DNA of 64,000 nt from Kaistia algarum. GTDB taxonomy: Bacteria; Pseudomonadota; Alphaproteobacteria; Rhizobiales; Kaistiaceae. A program made the position numbers and the translations under genes. This document shows, one piece after another, positions 42,270 to 50,916 of this stretch. Under the pieces are notes generated by a model that saw only the letters and a program-made list of their open reading frames with translations, had not been told where the DNA came from and did no database searches. The stretch spans positions 130,746 to 194,745 of the forward strand of contig NZ_JAPKNJ010000005.1 in assembly GCF_026343945.1 (NCBI RefSeq), written 5' to 3'. Numbering within the stretch: the first letter of the stretch is position 1; the number at the start of each line of letters is the position of its first letter.

Positions 42270-43634
42270 TCACGCGCGGACGAGCAACTGGTCCGACGCC
42301 AGCCAGAAGGGGGGTAAGCAGAGCGGAATGTTGGAAAGCGGCAGGATCGACGGTTTGACGGTGACGCCCAGGGCGTCCGCCATAAAAGCGCGGCGAGCCT
42401 CGATTCTGGCATGCACCTCGGGATAGAGCGCCTTCAACTCGGCGCGAAGTTCCTCGTCAGCGAAGGTTACCGAATCTTCGCAGTTGAGCGCCCAGTTATC
42501 TGGCATCGGCACGGGGATGACGTCGATCTGGAAAGGCATGCCGGAGGCAATGCGCTCGGTCGAGCCAGGCCGCACCGGCGAATTGACCCATTCGTCGTAA
42601 CCGACCAGATGTCCGGGATTGAGCGCGGAGCCCAGAGAGCCCTCCGCCAGCTTGCTGACTACGGCATCGAACAGATCGCCACCGGCGACACCAATCTCGG
42701 CTGTCTCGTACCAGGTGATGAGGCCGCGGAAATAGGCCTTCGCAATCTCCAGGAAGCCGTCGTCGCCGGCCGAGAACAGCCCGGCGCGCGAGGAAAGGCC
42801 GCCCCAATATCCGACGGCCGTCGTGACACCATCGCCCAGCTTCATCACGCGGCCCGTCGGGCTGCGCAGGCCGACGACCGGGGCACCGGCGCTCGCCGAG
42901 GCGAACATGGTGTGGCAGCTCAGCGCTTCGCCGGCATAGCCCATGCGCGAGGTGGCGAGATATTCGCTGTCGCCCTCGCGGACGCCGCTGACGATCCGCC
43001 AGACGGCGGCCGAGGCGCGCGCCGATCCCCATTCGCCGGCGGCGATCTGATGCACGTCGACGACGGCGCGAAGCCCGGTCTCCGGATGCATCAGGATCGG
43101 CGTCGCATCGCTCACCGCCGCCGGATCGCCGGCGACCTTGCGCAGCGTGTCTACGATGAAGGCCGGGGCCTGGAAGCTCGGCAGTTCGCCGTCCCACTCG
43201 TCGGCAGCCAGATATTTCCAGCCGGCAAGCCCGATGCAGTCGCCCTTGCGAAGGCCGATATCCTGAAGCACCACGGCGAGGTTCGGCCGGCTCGACCGGT
43301 CCTGGCCCATAAGGCTCATCGTCTGGCTGAGCACGATCTCGATACCGGGCAGGCCGGCGAGCGGCGCGTAGCTCTGGCTTTCATTGCCAACGACGAGGAT
43401 GCGACGCTCGGAAGGCCCGAGCAGCAACAGCGCTTCCTCGAAACGCGGCTCGAAGCCGGTCAGGAAGGCCATGTTGGCGATATGTTCGCGATCGGCATAA
43501 ACCACGACCCAGTCGGCGCCCGCCTTCTCGTAGAGCGCCTTGACTCGCGCCTCATAAATGGCGGCCGGTATCGGCGGCAGATCCAGCGGCACTCCGAAAT
43601 CCGGGATCTGGATGGAGCGAAGGTTAATATCCAT
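42270..43634 (-). CDS. M24-family metallopeptidase (Xaa-Pro dipeptidase/creatinase-like)
   Basis: The 454-residue protein has a creatinase-like N-terminal domain (ADWVVVYADREHIANMAFLT) and a pita-bread C-terminal domain (NPGHLVGYDEWVNSP, FQIDVIPVPM, NCEDSVTFAD). The last offers E and D ligands, but the canonical aspartates DxG...DxT are not obvious, so metal binding may be altered. The group includes peptidases, creatinase and hydrolases of unusual amide substrates. ATG 43,634 has AGAGGA upstream and lies 11 bases after the MlrC-type gene. The pair is probably co-transcribed with, or just downstream of, the ROK regulator. Confidence 0.75.
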   Translation of the reverse strand: MDINLRSIQIPDFGVPLDLPPIPAAIYEARVKALYEKAGADWVVVYADREHIANMAFLTGFEPRFEEALLLLGPSERRILVVGNESQSYAPLAGLPGIEIVLSQTMSLMGQDRSSRPNLAVVLQDIGLRKGDCIGLAGWKYLAADEWDGELPSFQAPAFIVDTLRKVAGDPAAVSDATPILMHPETGLRAVVDVHQIAAGEWGSARASAAVWRIVSGVREGDSEYLATSRMGYAGEALSCHTMFASASAGAPVVGLRSPTGRVMKLGDGVTTAVGYWGGLSSRAGLFSAGDDGFLEIAKAYFRGLITWYETAEIGVAGGDLFDAVVSKLAEGSLGSALNPGHLVGYDEWVNSPVRPGSTERIASGMPFQIDVIPVPMPDNWALNCEDSVTFADEELRAELKALYPEVHARIEARRAFMADALGVTVKPSILPLSNIPLCLPPFWLASDQLLVRA

Positions 43635-43645
43635 GTCGTTTCCTC

Positions 43646-45142
43646 TTATCTGCCGTTCGGAGTCGTGAAAATATTGGCTTCTGCCGACCATGTTGCGTCG
43701 GGATCGAGCGGGTAAGAGGGACGCGGTACGCGCCTCCATTCGAGCCGGGTCACGTCAAGATTGGCGGCGCCATCGCTCATCAGAAGGATGTGGCGGGCGG
43801 CGATATCCTCGAGCTGCGGATGCAGATAGCCGAGCTTGACGACATAGACCTTGTGCTGCGTCGGATGGATGCCCATCAAACTGAAATGCGCCGGCGTGGT
43901 GATGCCGATCGCGGCGCTGTGGAAGGTGACGAGCACGCCGCCGATCCGCACCTTGGCCCAGGCGGCGCCGAGCCGGAGATAGGGTTGAAAGCCATCGGGC
44001 TTCAGCGCCTCGCCGACCGCTTCGACAATCGCCTCCACCGGACGATGAGTCTTCGGCGCCGAGACATGCTCTGCCCCAAGATCCAGCGTTACCGTCGCGC
44101 CGACGCCCGCCGCGAGGCAGGCCGCGACGATCGCGGGCGCGGTGATGCCGGCGATGACGACGTCATCGAGTTCGGGAATATCGAGCGCCGCCTGGAGTAC
44201 GGTGGTCAGGTCGCCGGCCGCCCCTGCCGTGGTGTTGTCGCCTGAATCCGAGACATAGACGGGGGTGAGGGCGCTGGCGGCGGCGCGCTTCAGACCCTCG
44301 AGCGTCGATGCCGTCTCCATCCGAAGCTGGAAGTCCTTGCGCCGGCTCCAGATCTCCTGCGCGAGTTCCGTGGCGGCCGAGCGGGCGAGATCGAGGTCGC
44401 TCTCGGCGGTCACGATCGCCGTCATGCCGATCCACGGCCGGTCGTTCCAGGCGAAGCCGACCAGGATGTTGGCCTCGATCAGGCCGTCGCGGGCATCATA
44501 GCCGGGCAGGCTGGCGTAGAGCTCGCGCCCGGGCGAGGCGGTCGTCACCGCCTGTTCGCCGGGAACCTGGATCGGAATCCGCACGGCCGCGATCTTCGGC
44601 TTGCGGCCGGTGCGCAGGATGTTCATGAGCTGGTCGGCGGCCCGATAGCCGGTCTCGTGGTCGTCCCGATGCGGCGCTGTGCGGAGCGCGGTTATGGCAT
44701 CGACGATTTCCAGCATGCGCGGAGAGATGTGGCCGTGCAGGTCGAGCGCGACGGCGATTGGCACGTCGGGGCCAACCACGTCCCGCACCGCCTCGACGAA
44801 GTCGGTATCGGCGTGGCGGTCGAGACCATGCACTTCCATGGCGCCATGATTGGCGAAGACGAGCCCGTCAAGGGGCAGGGCCGCCTCGACCATTGCGACC
44901 GTTTCGGCTTTCACGGCATCATAGACCGCCTTGGTAAAGCCGCCGCCCGGCAACGCCGTCGCCCAGAGCAGTGGCACGATCGCGACATCGTCGTCCTTTG
45001 ACAGGCGCTCATCCATGCCGCGGATCATCCAGAGCCCGGATTCCAGCATGTCCTGACCCCTATGGATCTCCATGGTGTCGGTCGGCACGGGGGAGCGCAG
45101 CAGGGCCTCGTATGAAATGCCCAGGATGGCAATACGCTTCAT
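43646..45142 (-). CDS. M81-family metallohydrolase (MlrC-like)
   Basis: The 498-residue protein matches the MlrC/DUF1485 family: MKRIAILGISYE start, FANHGAMEVHG, VALDLHGHIS, TAPHRDDHETG and the C-terminal SDSGDNTTAGAAGD with LMGIHPTQHKVYVVKLGYLH. MlrC acts last in microcystin breakdown, but most homologues sit in unrelated catabolic clusters and cleave unknown substrates, so the name says little about function here. ATG 45,142 has AAGGA upstream. It lies between the ROK regulator and the M24 gene, and all three run in the same direction. Confidence 0.82.
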   Translation of the reverse strand: MKRIAILGISYEALLRSPVPTDTMEIHRGQDMLESGLWMIRGMDERLSKDDDVAIVPLLWATALPGGGFTKAVYDAVKAETVAMVEAALPLDGLVFANHGAMEVHGLDRHADTDFVEAVRDVVGPDVPIAVALDLHGHISPRMLEIVDAITALRTAPHRDDHETGYRAADQLMNILRTGRKPKIAAVRIPIQVPGEQAVTTASPGRELYASLPGYDARDGLIEANILVGFAWNDRPWIGMTAIVTAESDLDLARSAATELAQEIWSRRKDFQLRMETASTLEGLKRAAASALTPVYVSDSGDNTTAGAAGDLTTVLQAALDIPELDDVVIAGITAPAIVAACLAAGVGATVTLDLGAEHVSAPKTHRPVEAIVEAVGEALKPDGFQPYLRLGAAWAKVRIGGVLVTFHSAAIGITTPAHFSLMGIHPTQHKVYVVKLGYLHPQLEDIAARHILLMSDGAANLDVTRLEWRRVPRPSYPLDPDATWSAEANIFTTPNGR

Positions 45143-45180
45143 CGAAATGGGTTCCTTTGATCGGAATGGGATGGCCGACG

Positions 45181-46344
45181 TCACCAGGGTGTCGCCTCCG
45201 GCTTGTCCAGGCTCGTGAAGCCTTCGAGCGCCAGCGCGACGCCGGCACGCAGGATCGGATCGACACTGAGGGTGGAAACAGTGATCTCCACCTGTTCCAG
45301 CGTCACCGGCATCGTGTTCTGCCGCAGGGAGCGGCGTAGCCCGCGCCGGAAGTAGGGCTCCAGCACCGCAAGCGTGCCGGCCAGAACGATCGCTGGTGGA
45401 TTGAACGAATTGATGATGTCGGAAACAGCGACACCGAGAAATTCGCCGGCTTCCTCCAGGATATCGAGCACCGTCGCGTCGCCGGATTCGGCCTTGAAGC
45501 GCAGATCCTCGATCGAACGGATCTCCGCATCGTAGGGCGTGAGCCGCTCCACCAACTGACCGGTCGAGATGTAAGCCGAGACGCAGCCCATCGAGCCACA
45601 ACTGCAGATGCGGCCATCCTTGACCACTTTGATATGGCCAAGTTCGGCGGCATACCCGTTCTTGCCGCGATAAAGCCGGCCATTGAGGAACATGCCGCCG
45701 CCAATGCCCGATCCGCCTTGCAACATCACGAAATCGTCCAGCTCGGTACAAGCGCCGAACATGTGCTCGGCAAGAGCCGCAGCATTGGTGTCGTTGTCGA
45801 CATAGATCGGGGCGCTGACGCTTTCGCGGAGCAGGTCCTGTATCGGAACGTCGGTCCAGTGAAGCTGCGGCGAATGCGCGAGCCGCCCCCCCGAGCGGAC
45901 AAGGCCAGGGAGGCAGACGCCGACGCCACGGATTTCCTCGGGGGATCGGTCGATCTTGGCGCAGAGCGTGGCGATCGACTGGCGGACCGAAGCTGCCAGT
46001 TCTGTCGGGTGCGCCGGCAGCGGCGCGTCAAACCGGTCCAGCGGCTTGCCGCCGATGGTCGACGCTACCGTGCGCAACACGCCGAGCTCCAGATGGACGC
46101 CGACCAGAAGGCCTTGATGCTCGGAAAGCCGCAGCTTTTCCAAAGGCCTTCCGCGCTGGCCCTCGGACTGGCCCTGGAAGCGCTCGACCAGTTCAAGCTC
46201 TTCAAAACGCTTGATGATGACGGAGACCGTGGACTTGTCGCAGCCTGTCAGCTCGCAGAGTTCACGCTGCGAAATTCCCGGACGCACTCGGAGCGCATGA
46301 AAAATCTGCGAAGCGTGCAACTGGCGGACATAGGAAGGATGCAT
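45181..46344 (-). CDS. ROK-family transcriptional regulator (NagC/XylR type)
   Basis: The 387-residue protein has an N-terminal winged helix (ISQRELCELTGCDKSTVSVI) and a ROK sugar-kinase-like domain with ELGHIKVV and the zinc motif CSCGSMGC. NagC/XylR-type ROK proteins are repressors released by a sugar or sugar phosphate. It is divergent from the ABC importer at 46.8 kb and upstream of the MlrC and M24 genes, so it most likely controls both arms. Confidence 0.9.
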   Translation of the reverse strand: MHPSYVRQLHASQIFHALRVRPGISQRELCELTGCDKSTVSVIIKRFEELELVERFQGQSEGQRGRPLEKLRLSEHQGLLVGVHLELGVLRTVASTIGGKPLDRFDAPLPAHPTELAASVRQSIATLCAKIDRSPEEIRGVGVCLPGLVRSGGRLAHSPQLHWTDVPIQDLLRESVSAPIYVDNDTNAAALAEHMFGACTELDDFVMLQGGSGIGGGMFLNGRLYRGKNGYAAELGHIKVVKDGRICSCGSMGCVSAYISTGQLVERLTPYDAEIRSIEDLRFKAESGDATVLDILEEAGEFLGVAVSDIINSFNPPAIVLAGTLAVLEPYFRRGLRRSLRQNTMPVTLEQVEITVSTLSVDPILRAGVALALEGFTSLDKPEATPW

Positions 46345-46766
46345 GGCTGCGTTGTCCGCCTTTAAGATGGAGTGTCAAACTAATTGTACGAGTCGAATGT
46401 TTTGGGCGTCAAGCGCTGGATCGAACCATCGAGGTAGCGGTCCTGGCTGTGGCGAAATGAAGGGCGCGAATCAGGCTGATATATGCCACGTTTGTTCCAT
46501 TTTGATACAGATTTAGGCAGTCTTGCCAGGAATCCTGCCTTGACTGGTTTATTATACATCAGTTGCCGCTCGGTGAGGGGCGAGCGATCATGGTCAGCCG
46601 TTTCAACCCATTGACATTTCCCTGAAGACATCGCTAGTTTTTGTTTGAATATAAGAAAAAAGAGGCTCGGGAACCGGGCGCTTGAACGACCGGCGAAATC
46701 ATCGCCTGGCGTAACGATGGACCATGTGCCGGCATCCGCCCCGGCTGTTCAGAGGGAAGCAGGACA
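46345..46766. promoter_or_regulatory. Divergent promoter region between the ROK regulator and the ABC importer
   Basis: This 422-base gap holds no supported gene. It is more AT-rich than its flanks (TTTGTTTGAATATAAGAAAA near 46,636) and must carry both promoters and probable ROK operators. I cannot identify the operator sequence with confidence. Confidence 0.45.
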
Positions 46767-48053
46767 ATGAAGTTGCGAATAATGAAGCGGGCCGCCGCCC
46801 TGATGGTGGCCGCGATGGTCCTGGCGCCGGTGGCAAGGGCCACCGAAGTCAATGAAATCTGGACCTATTGGGGCGCCGGCTCCGAGCAGGCCGCCATCGA
46901 TGCGCTGATCGCTGAATCGAACAAGGAATTTCCGAATTCGCCGATCAAGCACAAGATTGTCACGGGCAACAACGCCGAGATGCGGCAGGCGCTTCAGCTT
47001 GCGTTCCTCGGCGGCAATCCCCCCGTCGCCTATCAGAGCGGCATGGGCCTTGACCTGAAGAGCTTTGTCGATGGCGGCCGTCTGGCCTCGATCGAGGACG
47101 TCTGGGCCGAGGCCAAGGGTGACGACGTGTTCCCGCCCGGCCTGCAGCGCGCCCTGAAATTCGACGGCAAGCCCTACGGCATTCCCGTCAACATGGCCGT
47201 CATCAGCAACGTCTTCTACAACAAGAAGATCTTCGCCGAACTCGGCCTGACGCCGCCCACGACGTGGGAGGAGTTCGACGCGGCCGCCGCCAAGATCAAG
47301 GGTGCCGGATATGAGGCGCTCGGCAATGCCGGCGGACCGGCCTGGACCCTCTACAATTTCTATGGGCCGCTGGTCACCACCATCGGCATCGACGGCTATT
47401 TCAAGCTCGCCAGCGGCGAGATGGCCTTCGACTCTCCTGAAATGCGCAAGGCCATGGAGCTCTTCACCAACAGCTTCGCCAAGAACTACATGGCGAACTG
47501 GACGGGCTACAAATGGACCGAGACCGCCGACCAGTTCGCGCAGGGCAAGGTCGGCATGTACATGAACGGCGACTGGACGTCGGCCTACCTGAAGGAAAAG
47601 GGCATGAAGCCCGGCGAGGACTACGACTTCTTCCCGGCTCCGGGCACCGGCGGCGCGGCGATCATCCAGGTCGACGTCGTGGCCCTGACGGCGGGAGCCT
47701 CTCCCGAAGCCACGGCGGCCGGCAAGGATTTCCTGCGCGCTGCAGCGGGTACGGCCGGCCAGGCCGCGTTCAACGAGCACAAGGGATCGGTCGCCGCCAA
47801 TCTGCAGACCCCGGATACCGTCTATGACTATATCGGCAAGAAAACGGCGGTGGAGCTGAAGGAAGCGGGCGAGAAGAACCTCATCCTCCCGAACCTCTAC
47901 TTCCTGCTGCCGCCCGACCTGTCGGTGGAATTCGGCACGCAGCTGGAAGGCTACGCCCAGAATCCGAGCCCCGAAGCCCTCGACACGATGCTGACCTCGA
48001 TTGAAACGCTGCGGAAGCAGGCCAAGGAAGACGGCAAGTTCGTCGCCTGGTAG
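46767..48053 (+). CDS. Carbohydrate ABC transporter substrate-binding protein
   Basis: The 428-residue periplasmic protein has a Sec signal peptide (RIMKRAAALMVAAMVLAPVA, cleavage near ARA/T). It continues as a CUT1 sugar-binding protein (TEVNEIWTYWGAGSEQAAID, NNAEMRQALQLAFLGGNPP, AQGKVGMYMNGDWTSAYLKE). The promoter side faces the ROK gene. A stable hairpin separates it from the permease genes, a common way to keep the binding protein in excess. The ligand is unknown. Confidence 0.9.
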   Translation: MKLRIMKRAAALMVAAMVLAPVARATEVNEIWTYWGAGSEQAAIDALIAESNKEFPNSPIKHKIVTGNNAEMRQALQLAFLGGNPPVAYQSGMGLDLKSFVDGGRLASIEDVWAEAKGDDVFPPGLQRALKFDGKPYGIPVNMAVISNVFYNKKIFAELGLTPPTTWEEFDAAAAKIKGAGYEALGNAGGPAWTLYNFYGPLVTTIGIDGYFKLASGEMAFDSPEMRKAMELFTNSFAKNYMANWTGYKWTETADQFAQGKVGMYMNGDWTSAYLKEKGMKPGEDYDFFPAPGTGGAAIIQVDVVALTAGASPEATAAGKDFLRAAAGTAGQAAFNEHKGSVAANLQTPDTVYDYIGKKTAVELKEAGEKNLILPNLYFLLPPDLSVEFGTQLEGYAQNPSPEALDTMLTSIETLRKQAKEDGKFVAW

Positions 48054-48080
48054 GCCGCAGCCTGCACCAATCACGCATCC

Positions 48081-48104
48081 GTCCGCCGCTACAAAGCGGC
48101 GGAC
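48081..48104 (+). terminator. Intercistronic hairpin after the binding-protein gene
   Basis: GTCCGCCGCT pairs perfectly with AGCGGCGGAC around an ACAA loop. The following bases are not a T-run, so it is more likely an mRNA-stabilising or partly terminating stem between the binding-protein and permease genes. Confidence 0.6.
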
Positions 48105-48160
48105 TTGGCCACTTTCTCGCCGGTCGATACCGGCGCCGTTGAGGTGAAGCGAGGACCGAC

Positions 48161-49075
48161 ATGACGCTCAAAGCCGGCCGCCGCTCAAGCTGGTCCCGCC
48201 AGCGCAACCTGACCTACGCGCTGTTCCTGGTGGGACCCGTCATCCTCTTCATCGTTTCCTATATCTACCCGGTCATCTACACGTTCGCGATCTCGCTTCG
48301 CGCCTGGGACGGCATTTCACCGACCAGCCGATTTGTCGGCTTCGCCAACTACGCGACGTTATTCTCCCAGGAGCGCTTCTTTCACGCGGTGTTCAACAAC
48401 ATACGCTGGCTAATATTCTACCTGACCGTGCCAACGCTGCTCGGCCTGGGCCTCGCCCTGCTCATCGACGGCAAGCTCAAGGGCGAGGGTGTGTTCAAGG
48501 TAATCTTCTTCATTCCCTATGTGATCACGCCGGTCGCGGTGTCGGCGATCTGGCGTTGGCTCTATCTGCCTTCGGGAGGTCTCGTCAACGCCACGCTGAC
48601 GGCCGTCAACCTGACTTTCCTCACGCAGAACTGGCTCGGCAATCCGGGCATCGTCAATTTCTCGGTGATGGCTGCGGCGCTCTGGTGGATGACGGGCTTC
48701 GCCTTCATCATCTTTCTCTCAGGCCTGCGCGGCATACCGGTGGAATATGTCGAAGCGGCGCGGCTCGACGGTGCGTCTCCCTGGTCGATTTTCTGGCGGA
48801 TCGAGGTCCCGTTGCTCTGGCCCTCGACGATCCTTGTCGTCGGGCTGTTCGGCATCGACGCAATGCGCGTCTTCGACATCGTCTGGTCGATGACTGGGGG
48901 CGGGCCGGCACGCGCCTCCGAAGTCCTGGCGACGCAGCTCTACGACGTTGCGTTCGGGCGTTTCCAGATGGGGCTCGCCAGCGCTATCGGCGTCTGCCAG
49001 CTTGCCCTCGCGGCCGTGCTGATCTTCCCCTACATCATCTATATTGCTGGCCGGGTGGAGGATCGCGGCGAATGA
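48161..49075 (+). CDS. Carbohydrate ABC transporter permease (MalF type)
   Basis: The 304-residue inner-membrane protein has six spans, the EAA loop VEAARLDGASPWSIFWRIEV and SMTGGGPARASEVLATQLY. It is the first permease of a CUT1 importer. Its stop overlaps the start of the second permease gene (ATGA). No ATP-binding gene follows, so the importer needs an ATPase from elsewhere. Confidence 0.9.
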   Translation: MTLKAGRRSSWSRQRNLTYALFLVGPVILFIVSYIYPVIYTFAISLRAWDGISPTSRFVGFANYATLFSQERFFHAVFNNIRWLIFYLTVPTLLGLGLALLIDGKLKGEGVFKVIFFIPYVITPVAVSAIWRWLYLPSGGLVNATLTAVNLTFLTQNWLGNPGIVNFSVMAAALWWMTGFAFIIFLSGLRGIPVEYVEAARLDGASPWSIFWRIEVPLLWPSTILVVGLFGIDAMRVFDIVWSMTGGGPARASEVLATQLYDVAFGRFQMGLASAIGVCQLALAAVLIFPYIIYIAGRVEDRGE

Positions 49076-49902
49076 GCATGCTTGTCCTTCCCGCCATCCG
49101 GCCGCTCCGGGCGCTGCGCTACGGCGCTGTTCTGCTCGCCGCGTTCCTCTTTCTCCTGCCGCTCGGGGTCGCCCTGCTCGGCTCATTGAAGAGTCCGGTC
49201 GAGATCGCGACCGTCCTGTCCTTGCCGGCGCGGCCTTATGTCGAGAACTATGCGATCGGTTGGGCGCAACTGAGCCGCAGCCTGTTCAATAGCCTAGCAA
49301 TCACGATTCCGGCCGTCATCCTGTCGGTATTCGTTGGTTGCGTCGCGGCCTTTCCACTGTCGCAGATGTCCGTCAAGCGCAGCCGCTTCATCTACTTCTT
49401 CCTGCTGACCGGCATGTTCGTGCCCTACCAGATCGTCCAGATACCGCTTTTCTTCGTGATGCGGACGATCGGCCTCTACAACACGATCCCGGGTCTCTGG
49501 CTGGTTCATGTCGCCTATGGCGTGCCGATCTGCACCTTCTTCATGCGCAACTTCTTCGCAACGGTTCCCCGTTCGATGTATGAGGCAGCGCAGATCGATG
49601 GTTGCGGTCCTGCGGGATATTTCTTCAGGATCCTGCTGCCGGCTTCGGCTTCCGGCCTCGCGGCGCTGGCCATCGTGCAGAGCCGGTCGGTGTGGAACGA
49701 TCTGCTTTTCGCGGTAACGCTCACCAACAGCAACGACACGATGCCGGTCACCGCCAAGCTGAACAGCTTCGTGGGCTCCATCCAGGTCCAGTACGGTCCG
49801 CTCATGGCTTCGACGTTGATCTCGATCCTGCCGATGCTCGTTGCCTTCCTCTGTTTCCAGAAGGCCTTCGTCCGCGGCCTGCTCGGTGGCACTTCGAAAT
49901 GA
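49072..49902 (+). CDS. Carbohydrate ABC transporter permease (MalG type)
   Basis: The 276-residue protein has six spans and the EAA loop YEAAQIDGCGPAGYFFRILL. The start ATG overlaps the preceding stop, and its own stop overlaps the start of the isomerase-like gene, so three genes are translationally linked. It pairs with the preceding permease. The open frame continues upstream only as a shadow of that gene. Confidence 0.9.
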   Translation: MSMLVLPAIRPLRALRYGAVLLAAFLFLLPLGVALLGSLKSPVEIATVLSLPARPYVENYAIGWAQLSRSLFNSLAITIPAVILSVFVGCVAAFPLSQMSVKRSRFIYFFLLTGMFVPYQIVQIPLFFVMRTIGLYNTIPGLWLVHVAYGVPICTFFMRNFFATVPRSMYEAAQIDGCGPAGYFFRILLPASASGLAALAIVQSRSVWNDLLFAVTLTNSNDTMPVTAKLNSFVGSIQVQYGPLMASTLISILPMLVAFLCFQKAFVRGLLGGTSK

Positions 49903-50681
49903 AGGGGTCCAGCCTGCGCTATTCGGCCTGCATCGAGATGCTCTTCGTCAAGGAAAGCTCCGATCCGGCGGAGCGTATCCGTCTCGCTCACGCGGCCGGG
50001 TTCGAGGCGTTCGAGTTCTGGCGCTGGACCGATAAGAACCTCGACGCGATCGAGACGGCCAAGAACGAGACGGGGATGGGGCTCGCCGGTATCGTCGCCG
50101 AGCCGATGCTGTCCCTCACCGATCCGGCCATGCATGAGCCTTTCCTCGCAGGGCTCGTCGATACGATCGCCGTCGCGCAACGGCTCGGCACAGCGATCCT
50201 GATCGCGCAGGCGGGCGACGACCTCCCCGGACGATCCCGCGAGGCGCAGCGCACCGCCCTGGTCACAGTGCTGAAGCGCGCGGCCGCCGTTCTCTCAGGC
50301 AGCGGCGTCCGGCTTGCTCTTGAACCGTTGAACACGCTGGTCGATCATGCCGGCTATTTCCTGGACTCGACGACCGAAGGTCTCGACATCGTCGACGAGG
50401 TCGGTCGGTCTGAAATCGGACTGCTCTACGATCTCTATCATTCCATGGTGATGGGCGAACGACCCGAGGTCGTGCTGGCGGACCGCGTCGACCGCATTCT
50501 CCATATCCATCTTGCCGATCACCCGGGTCGCGGCGAGCCGGGCAGCGCCGGCCTCGATCTCAAAGGCGGACTTCAATATCTGTTGGCCAACGGTTATGCA
50601 GGCACGGCCGGCCTCGAGTACCGTCCCTCCGGGACAACCCCCGCATCCATCGAGGCCACCCGGCGTTCGCTGGCGCTCTAG
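49899..50681 (+). CDS. Hydroxypyruvate-isomerase-like sugar isomerase/epimerase (TIM barrel)
   Basis: The 260-residue protein has the xylose-isomerase-like TIM-barrel pattern of the Hyi family: FEAFEFWRWTDKNLDAIETA, LALEPLNTLVDHAGYFLDST (metal glutamate), IGLLYDLYHSMVMGE (Asp/His) and HIHLADHPGRGEPGSAGLDL, ending GLEYRPSG. Such enzymes interconvert hydroxypyruvate and tartronate semialdehyde, or epimerise keto sugars. It overlaps the permease gene by four bases, so it acts on the imported compound or its product. Confidence 0.85.
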   Translation: MKGSSLRYSACIEMLFVKESSDPAERIRLAHAAGFEAFEFWRWTDKNLDAIETAKNETGMGLAGIVAEPMLSLTDPAMHEPFLAGLVDTIAVAQRLGTAILIAQAGDDLPGRSREAQRTALVTVLKRAAAVLSGSGVRLALEPLNTLVDHAGYFLDSTTEGLDIVDEVGRSEIGLLYDLYHSMVMGERPEVVLADRVDRILHIHLADHPGRGEPGSAGLDLKGGLQYLLANGYAGTAGLEYRPSGTTPASIEATRRSLAL

Positions 50682-50916
50682 GCGCCGCGGATCGAACCGC
50701 GCTACTCGCCCATGGTGCAGATTTGACTGCGCCGTTGGCGCCAGAGAGCCGGCCTGAAAAACACTAGATGTTTGATCCCGGACTTTAATGGTTCACTTTC
50801 GACGGAGGAATCGAGGGATGCGCTATGGGCCAAGTTCTTCACGGAAGCGCCACGACGACTGAGGCAGTGACCGGGGGTGCTATCGCACGTGATCGGTAGC
50901 TGCAAAGGAGTCAACC

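Noticed and set aside
43646..45142. Calling this gene a microcystin-degrading MlrC
   Set aside because: Only the family matches. mlrA, mlrB and mlrD are absent, and most family members lie in unrelated pathways.
46380..46631. 83-codon minus-strand frame in the ROK/ABC divergent promoter
   Set aside because: It lacks a convincing ribosome site and recognisable sequence and lies where both promoters should be.
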